A DNA stretch of 21,560 nucleotides. It comes from Pseudomonadota bacterium. Lineage in GTDB: Bacteria; Pseudomonadota; Alphaproteobacteria; UBA2136; UBA6156. Under the pieces are notes generated by a model, which saw only the letters and a program-made list of their open reading frames with translations, was not told the origin of the DNA and did no database searches. Positions 6,911 through 13,766 of this stretch are shown here, in pieces. The translations under genes and the position numbers were made by a program. The stretch lies in the NCBI GenBank assembly GCA_009927255.1, contig RFNJ01000117.1, positions 1 through 21,560 on the forward strand, given 5' to 3'. Each line of letters begins with the position of its first letter. The first letter of the stretch is position 1.

Positions 6911-8248
6911 ATGTTTGAATTTATCAGCGAAAAACTTGGCAAAGCGATGAGCTTTTTCTCCGGCAAGGGGCTGCTGACCGAAGCCGATGTGGACGCCGGG
7001 CTGCGCGAACTGCGGATGAGCCTGCTGGAAGCCGATGTGGCGCTGCCCGCAATTAAGCACCTGCTGGGCATTGTGCGCGAGCGGGCGGTGGGAGAGGCGG
7101 TGTTGAAGGGAGTGAATCCCGGCCAGCAAATTGTGAAGATTGTGTATGATGCGCTGCTGGAACTGCTGGGCAGCGAAACCAAGCTGGAGCTGAAAGGCGC
7201 GGCGCCGCAGGTGATTTTGCTGTGTGGCCTGCAAGGTGGGGGGAAAACCACCACAGCGGGGAAGCTGGCGAAGTGGCTGATGGACACTCGAATTCATGGG
7301 CGCAAGCAAACGGTGATGCTGGCGAGTTTGGACGTTTATCGGCCTGCGGCGATTGAGCAGTTGGGGATTTTGGCGGAAAAAGTGGGGGCTTTGGGGTTTG
7401 AGAGTGACAGCGACAAGGTGCCCGTGCGGGCCAAGGCGGCATTGGCGGCAGCGAAAAAGCAGGGTGCCGATGTGCTGATTTTGGACACTGCCGGGCGGAC
7501 GGTGGTGGATGCTGAGTTGATGGATGAGTTGGCGGATGTTCATGCTTTGGCCAAGCCGAGTGCTACGTTGCTGGTGGCGGATGGTCAGGTGGGACAGAGC
7601 GCGGTGGAGGTGGCGCAGGCTTTTCATGCTCGCGTGCCTTTAACTGGTTTGGTGCTGACGCGGATGGATGGTGATATGCGGGGTGGGGCGGCGCTTTCGA
7701 TGCGGCATATTACCGGCGTGCCAATTTTGTTTTTGGGGTTGGGAGAGAAGCTGGAGGCGTTTGAGGTTTTTCGTCCTGAAGGCATGGCGGGCCGCATTTT
7801 GGGCCAAGGCGACGTGGTGGCGCTGGTGCAAAAAGTGCAGGCGGCTACGCAGGGCGAAGACAGCGCCAAGCTGGAACAAAAGCTCCTCAGCGGCCAAGCG
7901 CTGGACATGAATGATCTGAAAAAGCAATTTGCAATGATGAAACGGCTGGGCGGGATGGCAGGGTTGCTCGACCTTATGCCCGGCATGGGCAGCATGAAAG
8001 ATAAAATTGCCGGGCAGGTGGATGATAAAATGATTGCGCGGCAGATTGCGGTGGTGGATTCCATGACGCCTGAAGAACGACGTAAGCCAATGATTTTGAA
8101 TGGAAAACGCCGCCTGCGCATTGCCAAGGGGGCGGGAGTGACGGTGCAGGATGTGAACAAGCTGGTGAAGATGCATGAGCAGATGAACCAAATGGCCAAA
8201 ATGATGCGCGGCGGCGGCCTGCAAAAGCTTTTGGGGCGGATGCGCTAA
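6911..8248 (+). CDS. ffh: signal recognition particle protein Ffh
   Basis: SRP54-type GTPase that, with 4.5S RNA, binds signal sequences emerging from the ribosome and delivers them to FtsY. It is 445 aa, close to the family norm. The N domain has LRELRMSLLEADVALP (31-46). The G domain has GLQGGGKTTT (106-115), DVYRPAA (141-147), DTAGR (192-196) and TRMDGDMRGGAA (250-261, Arg in place of the usual Lys). The M domain carries the RNA-binding and signal-binding region: LLDLMPGMG, then a GKRRLRIAKGAG-type segment and a Met-rich tail (MHEQMNQMAKMM). The ribosome binding site is weak: an AGGG lies only one base before the ATG. It begins the plus-strand group ffh-rpsP-rimM. Confidence 0.97.
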   Translation: MFEFISEKLGKAMSFFSGKGLLTEADVDAGLRELRMSLLEADVALPAIKHLLGIVRERAVGEAVLKGVNPGQQIVKIVYDALLELLGSETKLELKGAAPQVILLCGLQGGGKTTTAGKLAKWLMDTRIHGRKQTVMLASLDVYRPAAIEQLGILAEKVGALGFESDSDKVPVRAKAALAAAKKQGADVLILDTAGRTVVDAELMDELADVHALAKPSATLLVADGQVGQSAVEVAQAFHARVPLTGLVLTRMDGDMRGGAALSMRHITGVPILFLGLGEKLEAFEVFRPEGMAGRILGQGDVVALVQKVQAATQGEDSAKLEQKLLSGQALDMNDLKKQFAMMKRLGGMAGLLDLMPGMGSMKDKIAGQVDDKMIARQIAVVDSMTPEERRKPMILNGKRRLRIAKGAGVTVQDVNKLVKMHEQMNQMAKMMRGGGLQKLLGRMR

Positions 8249-8416
8249 AAAGGCTTGTATAAATGGTTGTTTTACGCTACTAGGCGGGTGCTGTGCGGTG
8301 GTTTTTATCACCCCGTGGCAACTGGCTAGGATAGTCTGGCCGGGCCTGCTGCCGCAAGGCAGGCAGGATGCGGAAGGTGCATATCTTCCGAGTGTTAATG
8401 AATGAGAGACGATGCG
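8249..8416 (+). other. Structured leader between ffh and rpsP
   Basis: A 168-base gap holding two hairpins close to the rpsP start. The first is a stem of nine pairs with one bulged G (8345-8353 with 8358-8367) capped by a GCAA tetraloop. The second is a perfect 6-bp stem (8371-8376 with 8385-8390). Neither is followed by a T run, so they are not ordinary terminators. They could be an mRNA leader for ribosomal-protein feedback control or stabilise the rpsP-rimM message. No promoter is clear. Confidence 0.45.
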
Positions 8417-8836
8417 ATGAGCGTAAAAGTACGATTGATGCGCGGTGGCCGTGTGAGCCTGCCGTTTTATACCATTGTGGTGGCCGATAGCCACCGTGGC
8501 CGCGACAAAAAATTTATTGAAAAGCTGGGCTACTTTGCCCCCAAAGCGCGCGGCGAAGATGTGCCGTTCAGCCTGAACGAAGAACGCCTCAATCATTGGG
8601 TTGGCCTTGGCGCACAAGTTACCGATGTGGTGGCACGTTTGCTGGTGAAGCACAACGTTGGCCCGCAAAAAGTCCGCGACCGGATTACCAAGGTGAAGGC
8701 CCGCCGCATCCGCGCCGCCGAAGCGATTGCCAAGGACAAAGCCGCCAGCGAAGCCAAAAAGGCGGCAGCTGAGGCCAAGAAGGCGGCGGCTGCGGAAGCT
8801 GCTGCGGCGGCTCCAACTGAGGCACCTGCTGCGTAA
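8417..8836 (+). CDS. rpsP: 30S ribosomal protein S16
   Basis: Small-subunit protein S16, 139 aa. The conserved core is residues 1-85: SVKVRLMRGG, LPFYTIVVADS, RDKKFIEKLGYFAP, then the helix HWVGLGAQVTDVVARLL. From about residue 92 a long Lys/Ala-rich tail (EAKKAAAEAKKAAAAEAA) follows, as seen in many alphaproteobacterial S16 proteins. The start is the ATG at 8417, giving the normal S16 N-terminus, with GAGAG nine bases before; an in-frame ATG at 8402 would add five residues atypical of S16. Its TAA overlaps the rimM ATG by one base, so the two are probably translationally coupled. A structured leader precedes it. Confidence 0.96.
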   Translation: MSVKVRLMRGGRVSLPFYTIVVADSHRGRDKKFIEKLGYFAPKARGEDVPFSLNEERLNHWVGLGAQVTDVVARLLVKHNVGPQKVRDRITKVKARRIRAAEAIAKDKAASEAKKAAAEAKKAAAAEAAAAAPTEAPAA

Positions 8837-9348
8837 TGACGAAGAAAAATGCCCAAGACTGGGTAACTGTGGGGGCCTTGCGAGGCCCCCATGGCTTGCG
8901 GGGGATGGTGAAGGCTAAGATTGGGTTGGATGACCCGGATATGCTGCTGAGTGGGCCTGTGGTGGCTGAAGATGGGCGACAGTGGCGGGTGAAAAAATGG
9001 CAGCAGGTGGGGCAAGGGTTATTGGCGCTGCAGCTTGAAGGAGTGGCGAGCATTGAGGCGGCGGAAGGCTTGCGCGGCATAGCGATTAAGATGGATCGCA
9101 GCGGGTGGGCGGTGGATGAAGGTGAAGTGTTTGTGGCGGCGTTGGTGGGGATGGTAGTGCGTGATGCCGTAGGTGATGAAGTGGGGCGGGTGGTGGCGGT
9201 GACGGAGCTTCCGGCGGGGCCTGCGGTTGAGATTGAGGTGAACGGCAAACGCGGGCTGGTGCCAGTGGCGGTGGAGTTTATGGCAGTTGCAGAGAGCATT
9301 ACCTTGACCGAGCTGGGTGAGGATGTGCTGCAGGTGGCAGTGGGTTGA
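8836..9348 (+). CDS. rimM: ribosome maturation factor RimM
   Basis: RimM helps mature the 3' head domain of 16S rRNA in the 30S subunit. The 170-aa protein has the family signature VGALRGPHGLRGMVKAKI (12-29) in the N-terminal barrel and, in the C-terminal PRC-barrel domain, the GDEVGRVVAV and VEIEVNGKRGLVPVAVEF segments. The last 25 residues are more divergent than usual. It starts inside the rpsP stop codon (TAATG). In most bacteria trmD and rplS follow; here they do not, and the plus strand changes from G-rich to C-rich within about 60 bases of the rimM stop. Confidence 0.93.
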   Translation: MTKKNAQDWVTVGALRGPHGLRGMVKAKIGLDDPDMLLSGPVVAEDGRQWRVKKWQQVGQGLLALQLEGVASIEAAEGLRGIAIKMDRSGWAVDEGEVFVAALVGMVVRDAVGDEVGRVVAVTELPAGPAVEIEVNGKRGLVPVAVEFMAVAESITLTELGEDVLQVAVG

Positions 9349-9408
9349 CGAGACGTTGGTTGTGGTGGTATCTGTTTGAATAGACTGCACTCTGGCACGG
9401 AGAGACCA

Positions 9409-9735
9409 ATGCCGAAACACCACCAAAGAGAACTTTTACCATCAGGCGATTTTTCAGCCGATGCCGAATATTGGGGAAAACTGTTTGATAACTACAGCCG
9501 TCGTCAAGAAATCCTGCCCAACCTAGAAAATTTCAAACACTTACTGGCACGGCTCGCCTCAGCCACCAAGCAATCCCCTCAGTGTTCCCACGCAGAAGTC
9601 TTGCACTTTGTCGCCTACCTACAAGAAGCCCGCGCCTTTCAAGCCGCTGCCGATGCCGCACATCAGCAAAAAACAGCCGGCAATCGTCTCAGGCGTCAGC
9701 GCAGAAAGCAAGCGCAAGCCAACAAGCCCCGCTAG
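9409..9735 (+). CDS. hypothetical basic protein, 108 aa
   Basis: I do not recognise this protein. It is 108 aa, soluble and mostly helical by appearance. It opens MPKHHQRELLPSGDFSADAEYW and ends in a strongly basic tail (GNRLRRQRRKQAQANKPR) that could touch nucleic acid or ribosomes. The ATG at 9409 is preferred because GGAGAG lies six bases upstream; an upstream TTG in frame at 9376 has no such site. It stands in the place where trmD would be expected after rimM, 60 bases downstream. Its stop codon lies in the loop of a perfect 12-bp hairpin. Codon use is C-rich, unlike rimM. Confidence 0.65.
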   Translation: MPKHHQRELLPSGDFSADAEYWGKLFDNYSRRQEILPNLENFKHLLARLASATKQSPQCSHAEVLHFVAYLQEARAFQAAADAAHQQKTAGNRLRRQRRKQAQANKPR

Positions 9736-9763
9736 GGGCTTGTTGGTTGTCTTGACGACAACC
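9719..9763 (+). terminator. Two adjoining hairpins over the stop of the 108-aa gene
   Basis: The first hairpin is a perfect 12-bp stem (9719-9730 with 9735-9746, loop GCTA). The TAG stop (9733-9735) lies in its loop and first paired base. The second (9745-9751 with 9757-9763, loop TTGAC) shares two bases with it, so the two structures are partly exclusive. No long T run follows, so termination is likely but not certain. Confidence 0.6.
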
Positions 9764-9840
9764 CGCCAAACAAGCTATTTCTCAATCACTACCTGCAATC
9801 GCATCCGTTTCCCGTCAGCTCTTCTCTTACGGAGACTCCC

Positions 9841-10350
9841 ATGACCACCACCCACACCCCTGCCGAAATCGTCCGCCACATCGCACAGCACCGCTGGCTA
9901 CAGCAACAACTCCAAACCGCGGTTAAGGATTGGAACTTTATCCAAACAGGCCTAGATGACTGCTTCCCCAACACTTTTGGCCGCTTGCCACAAGTAAGCA
10001 AACAAAACAACCTACGTGTGCAGGCAGAAGCCGACCCAGATAATCCTGATGTTTGGCGGATGGCAAGTATTTTTGGCCTCCCCGACCACGGCTATAATTG
10101 GTTCGTCATCGCCCAAGTGCTGCCAGCAAGCCATATCCACAACGCGCAAACTGGCTGCGTGCAGCTGGTGGCAGATGTCAGGTTGCAGCAAGTACCATAC
10201 AACCCAGACCAAGAGACCATCAGCATGTGGTGGCAAAGGATCGATCAACTCTTCCGCCCTACGTCAACCAACGATCAACCAGTAGCATCCCCGCAACCGG
10301 TCTACATCGTCAAGCAACCCCAACCGGTACGCGTCATTCCGGTTGATTAA
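9841..10350 (+). CDS. hypothetical protein, 169 aa
   Basis: I do not recognise this protein. It is 169 aa, without signal peptide or membrane helix. The N-terminus looks helical (AEIVRHIAQHRWLQQQLQTAV), the centre carries aromatic-rich strands (GYNWFVIAQVLP near 85-96, then GCVQLVADVRLQQV), and the last 30 residues are Pro/Gln/Val-rich and probably disordered. The ATG start has GGAGA five bases before it. It is flanked by hairpins on both sides, suggesting it is transcribed on its own. Rich in Gln, Asn and Thr, as expected from the C-rich coding strand here. Nothing shows a link to the 108-aa neighbour beyond position and shared orientation. Confidence 0.7.
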   Translation: MTTTHTPAEIVRHIAQHRWLQQQLQTAVKDWNFIQTGLDDCFPNTFGRLPQVSKQNNLRVQAEADPDNPDVWRMASIFGLPDHGYNWFVIAQVLPASHIHNAQTGCVQLVADVRLQQVPYNPDQETISMWWQRIDQLFRPTSTNDQPVASPQPVYIVKQPQPVRVIPVD

Positions 10351-10369
10351 CCAACCCTACAATAAACAA

Positions 10370-10397
10370 GGCCCCAACCGTCACCACGGTTGGGGCC
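10370..10397 (+). terminator. Perfect 11-bp hairpin after the 169-aa gene
   Basis: 10370-10380 pairs exactly with 10387-10397 around a six-base loop, 20 bases after the stop at 10350. There is no T run on the plus strand; on the minus strand the following TTGTTTATTG is only mildly T-rich. A smaller 7-bp inverted repeat (10321-10327 with 10339-10345) lies just upstream, across the gene end. Confidence 0.5.
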
Positions 10398-10408
10398 AAC
10401 CGCACTTT

Positions 10409-11683
10409 ATGCTAAACAACCCCATGCCCATCACCATCCGCGCCACCGAAGACGTCTCCCCCACCCAAACCTACGCCCACAGCCAGTGGCAACACAACCC
10501 CGCCATCTCGCCGGATTACTGGCACGAGTCCCAAGGCCACACCCACAGCCGCATCGCGCTGAACTGGCAAACCGAAGTCACCCAACCCGAACTGCTGGCC
10601 CAAGGCACCAACCTCCTCCTCACCACCCCCGCCACGCTCAGTCAAGCCCAAGCCGCCATCACCACCAGCGGCATTCCAACTGCCTCATTCATCCTCCTCC
10701 ACAGTCTTACTGCCCCCCAATTGGAACGCTTCACCCCACCCGCACACCAAATCAACCTCATTCCACTCTATCTTCCCACCCATTCCCACCCCGAAGGCAC
10801 CCCCACCTCACCCCCCAATAAATACCAAATAAATACCAAATCCACCCACGAAAATGCATTAAAAATGCTGGAAGAACTCACCCACCAAGGCCATATTTCC
10901 AGCTACGGACTGGCCGATAATAATATAATAAATCAAAATCCAGAAATTCCCCTGCATGAATGGCTCGAAATGGCCGCCACCGCCGCCTCCCACGTCCATG
11001 GCCGCCAAAAACGCCCCGCCCTACGCTGGCTCGCCGCCCCACTCAGTCTCCTCAATCTTAATCTCCTCACCAGCCAAAACACCCAACATAAACAACAGGT
11101 TGTTAGTCCACTGGAACTCGCCGCCCGCCTCCACCTGGCCACCATCGGCGTCGCGGAAACCATGCCCAACCCCACCCCACCACCCCCCGTCGCGTTGCAA
11201 GCCCTCACCCACTTTGCCCAAGCTGAACAACAGCTTAGCCATACTCTGGGCGGCTGGCCAACCGCCAACGGCCAGCCGCTGTTCAGCGCGCTTGCCATTT
11301 TGGGGCAAGGGCAAGCGCCATGGCCCACCCCCCAGCACTGGCAAGGCTGGCAGCAGCACGTTTTTCCTATCCTAAACAACTACTTCACCACCCACCACGC
11401 CCCCCAAGCCACCGCCTATTTGGCCGCTTTAACAGCCCTGATTCCCCACGGCCCCGCCCTCGCCACCGCCGCCGCCCAGCCACTGCTGCACGCCGCAATT
11501 CAGCAACTTTCCCCTCATTTTCCAAACACTTGGCACGCCGAATCCGCCGCCACCCAAGCCGCGCTGCTGCTTTCCAGCCTCCCCGCCCTCACCGCGCTTG
11601 CCCTCACGTCCCCACTTAACATTAACCCCTTGCAAGTATTGGCAAAACATCCCAACCCATCTTTTCTCCTCCAAACCCCTTGA
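10409..11683 (+). CDS. divergent aldo/keto-reductase-like protein
   Basis: A 424-aa protein that resembles, weakly, the aldo/keto reductase barrel. The run ALKMLEELTHQGHISSYGLADNN matches the usual 'leeLv..GkIr.iGvSn' segment. FILLHSL fits the strand carrying the catalytic His, and the LAAPLSLLNLNLL and SPLELAARLHLATIGVAE segments fit later strands of the same barrel. However GTNLLLTTPATL, where the catalytic Lys strand would be, lacks a Lys, and no Asp-Tyr pair is clear. It may be a non-catalytic relative. The C-terminal 180 residues are Ala/Leu/His/Pro-rich helices of unknown role. The start is uncertain: ATGs at 10409 and 10424 lack a good ribosome binding site, and an in-frame TTG at 10343 precedes the hairpin. 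It ends close before the DnaA box upstream of rpsT. Confidence 0.5.
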   Translation: MLNNPMPITIRATEDVSPTQTYAHSQWQHNPAISPDYWHESQGHTHSRIALNWQTEVTQPELLAQGTNLLLTTPATLSQAQAAITTSGIPTASFILLHSLTAPQLERFTPPAHQINLIPLYLPTHSHPEGTPTSPPNKYQINTKSTHENALKMLEELTHQGHISSYGLADNNIINQNPEIPLHEWLEMAATAASHVHGRQKRPALRWLAAPLSLLNLNLLTSQNTQHKQQVVSPLELAARLHLATIGVAETMPNPTPPPPVALQALTHFAQAEQQLSHTLGGWPTANGQPLFSALAILGQGQAPWPTPQHWQGWQQHVFPILNNYFTTHHAPQATAYLAALTALIPHGPALATAAAQPLLHAAIQQLSPHFPNTWHAESAATQAALLLSSLPALTALALTSPLNINPLQVLAKHPNPSFLLQTP

Positions 11684-11688
11684 CCAAC

Positions 11689-11697
11689 TTATCCACA
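11689..11697 (+). promoter_or_regulatory. Perfect DnaA box (TTATCCACA)
   Basis: The nine bases match the strict consensus DnaA box. It is the only perfect copy I find on either strand in the window. It lies 82 bases upstream of rpsT and 543 bases upstream of dnaA, in the 95-base gap after the AKR-like gene. A role in autoregulation of rpsT-dnaA transcription, or as part of an origin, is inferred. Confidence 0.6.
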
Positions 11698-11778
11698 CCC
11701 CCTATTGTCCGCCCCACGCCCACGCCGCCCTAAAATTTTCGGCCCGTGATATTAAATGAAGCAGGAGAGCCAAAACCG

Positions 11779-12063
11779 ATGGCCCACACCAAACAACAAC
11801 GCAAAAGAATCCGTCAAGATTCAGTGCGTTACGCCGCAAATTCCGCCCGCCGTTCCCGCGTCGGCACCTTCCTGAAAAAGTTTGAAGACGCCCTCAAGTC
11901 CGGCGAAAAAACCTCCATCGCCAGCACCTTTAAAGGTGCAATGAGCGAATTGGCCAAGGCCGCGCAAAAAGGTGCCCTCACCAAAGGCGCCGCCGCCCGC
12001 AAAATCAGCCGTTTAGCCGCCCGGATTCGTGGCCAAGCCACCGGTAGCAAAGCGTCTGCCTAA
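11779..12063 (+). CDS. rpsT: 30S ribosomal protein S20
   Basis: Primary 16S rRNA-binding protein of the 30S subunit, 94 aa, of normal length. Family features are the opening MAHTKQQRKRIRQD, the basic helix NSARRSRVGTFLKKFEDAL, and the later MSELAKAAQKGALTKGAAARKISRLAARI. The ATG at 11779 gives the standard N-terminus and has AGGAG about ten bases upstream. The next gene on the strand is dnaA, an arrangement frequent in Alphaproteobacteria, but a strong terminator lies between them, so dnaA probably has its own promoter or depends on read-through. Confidence 0.97.
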   Translation: MAHTKQQRKRIRQDSVRYAANSARRSRVGTFLKKFEDALKSGEKTSIASTFKGAMSELAKAAQKGALTKGAAARKISRLAARIRGQATGSKASA

Positions 12064-12099
12064 GCGCTCCTTACCACGCTTCATTTTTATCGAAAAAGC

Positions 12100-12132
12100 C
12101 CGCACTCAGCCACCGCTGAGGGCGGATTTTTT
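12100..12132 (+). terminator. Rho-independent terminator of rpsT
   Basis: CTCAGC (12105-12110) pairs with GCTGAG (12115-12120) around CACC; after one A:G mismatch four further pairs extend the stem (12100-12103 with 12122-12125). A run of six T follows at 12127-12132. It begins 37 bases after the rpsT stop. Confidence 0.85.
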
Positions 12133-12240
12133 GTGATGTAAGTGTATGAAAATCAACATAATTTTTATATTGACACCACCCCCCATCCCCCCCATTCTTC
12201 TCTCCACCACCTAACAACCAACCAACAAAAAAGGCCTGCA

Positions 12241-13683
12241 ATGCCCCTCTCCGCCGCGCCCGCCCCTGCTGTCCATTTGGCTCCGAACTTAGCGGCCGTT
12301 CAAGCCTCGTTGTCACCCTCTTTGTCGCAAGTCTGGGCCTCACTCCAACCTGCGCTATTAGCGGAATTCGGCGCCGAAAACCACGCCGCCTGGCTCGCCC
12401 CGCTGCGCATCCACAGCGCTACCGCCAGCACCCTCACCTTCGCCGTGCCTACCAGCTTTTTCGCGCAATGGATCACCACCCACTACCAGCCCCGCCTCAG
12501 CGAAATCCTCAGCCAAGCCGCAGCCACGCCCATCACCCTCAGCCTGCAAATCATCCCCACATTCAGTAACTTACCCACCACTACTGCCGCCAGCCAGCCA
12601 GCCGCGCAGCAACCTGCCACCCAACCTACCAACCAGCCCGAGTGGCTCCAAGGTAGCCGCCTCGATAGCCGCTACACCTTCGCCCACTTCGTCACTGGCA
12701 AGTCCAACCAATTCGCCTTCACCGCCGCGCAAAGCGTGGCGGAATCCCTGGCTTCTGGCAAAGTCGTCTACAACCCCTTCTTCGTCCACGGCGGCGTAGG
12801 GCTTGGCAAAACCCACCTGATGCACGCCATCGGCCACACGGTGCTTGAAAACCAAGCCAAGACCAACGTGCTCTACCTCTCCGCCGAGCAATTCATGTAT
12901 AAATTCATCCGCGCACTGAAGGAAAAAAATACCCTCGGCTTCAAAGACTTATTCCGCAATGTGGACGTCCTGATGATCGACGACATTCAATTTGTCGCCG
13001 GCAAAGATAACACCCAAGAAGAATTCTTCCACACCTTCAACACCTTGGTGGAAAGCGGCAAACAAATCATCCTCACCGCCGATAAATCTCCGCACGAATT
13101 GGCCAATATCGAAGATCGCCTGAAATCCCGCCTCAGCAGCGGCCTCACCGTGCAAGTTCACGCACCGGAAGAAGAAACCCGCCTCGCCATTCTCCAGCAC
13201 AAAGCCGAAACGCTGAACACCAGCATTTCCGCCGAAGTTTTGCAATTGCTCGCCCAACACATCGCCAGCAACGTCCGTGAGCTGGAAGGCGCTCTCAACC
13301 GCCTTGTCGCCTACTCCCGCCTTACGGGTGAAGCCCTCACCCCCGCGCTGGCGCAAGAACAACTGCGCGACCTCTTCCGCACCTACACCCGCGTCATCAC
13401 CATTGAAGATATTCAACAAAAAGTCGCCACCCAGTTCAACATTCGGGTGGCGGACATGCACAGCCCCCGCCGCACGCGCGATTTAGCCCGCCCGCGCCAA
13501 GTTGCCATGTATCTCGCCAAGCAGCTCACCAGCAGTTCCTACCCGGATATCGGCCGGGCTTTCGGCGGGCGGGACCACACCACCGTCATCCACGCCTGCG
13601 AAACCGTGGTCGCCCTGCTCCCGCGCGACGCCAAACTGGCCGAAAACGTTCAAATCGTCACCCGCACCCTCCAAGGCCGCTAG
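12241..13683 (+). CDS. dnaA: chromosomal replication initiator DnaA
   Basis: AAA+ protein that binds DnaA boxes and opens the replication origin, 480 aa. Domain I is residues 25-105 (WLAPLRIHS and VPTSFFAQWI segments). Domain II is a short Ala/Gln/Pro/Thr-rich linker at about 108-135. Domain III has Walker A GGVGLGKT (184-191) and Walker B VLMIDD (243-248). Domain IV ends with the DnaA-box-binding signature GRDHTTVIHACE (443-454). The start chosen is the ATG at 12241 with AAGG seven bases upstream; the frame is open back to 12142 but that part lacks a ribosome binding site and lies against the rpsT terminator. The leader 12133-12240 is AT-rich near 12150-12175 and then C-rich. dnaN follows after 83 bases. 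Confidence 0.97.
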   Translation: MPLSAAPAPAVHLAPNLAAVQASLSPSLSQVWASLQPALLAEFGAENHAAWLAPLRIHSATASTLTFAVPTSFFAQWITTHYQPRLSEILSQAAATPITLSLQIIPTFSNLPTTTAASQPAAQQPATQPTNQPEWLQGSRLDSRYTFAHFVTGKSNQFAFTAAQSVAESLASGKVVYNPFFVHGGVGLGKTHLMHAIGHTVLENQAKTNVLYLSAEQFMYKFIRALKEKNTLGFKDLFRNVDVLMIDDIQFVAGKDNTQEEFFHTFNTLVESGKQIILTADKSPHELANIEDRLKSRLSSGLTVQVHAPEEETRLAILQHKAETLNTSISAEVLQLLAQHIASNVRELEGALNRLVAYSRLTGEALTPALAQEQLRDLFRTYTRVITIEDIQQKVATQFNIRVADMHSPRRTRDLARPRQVAMYLAKQLTSSSYPDIGRAFGGRDHTTVIHACETVVALLPRDAKLAENVQIVTRTLQGR

Positions 13684-13766
13684 GTTGTTCGCCTAAACCA
13701 GAATACACTGCCTACAACCTCAGCAATTTGCTTGCTCAGTGTCTCGCGCACGCCTATTCTGCGCCC

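Noticed and set aside
8249..8416. 4.5S SRP RNA gene next to ffh
   Set aside because: The conserved GGAAG-CAG tetraloop region of SRP RNA is not present and the hairpins do not form one long rod.
12142..12240. N-terminal extension of dnaA by 33 codons
   Set aside because: It begins right after the rpsT terminator, lacks a ribosome binding site and does not look like DnaA domain I.
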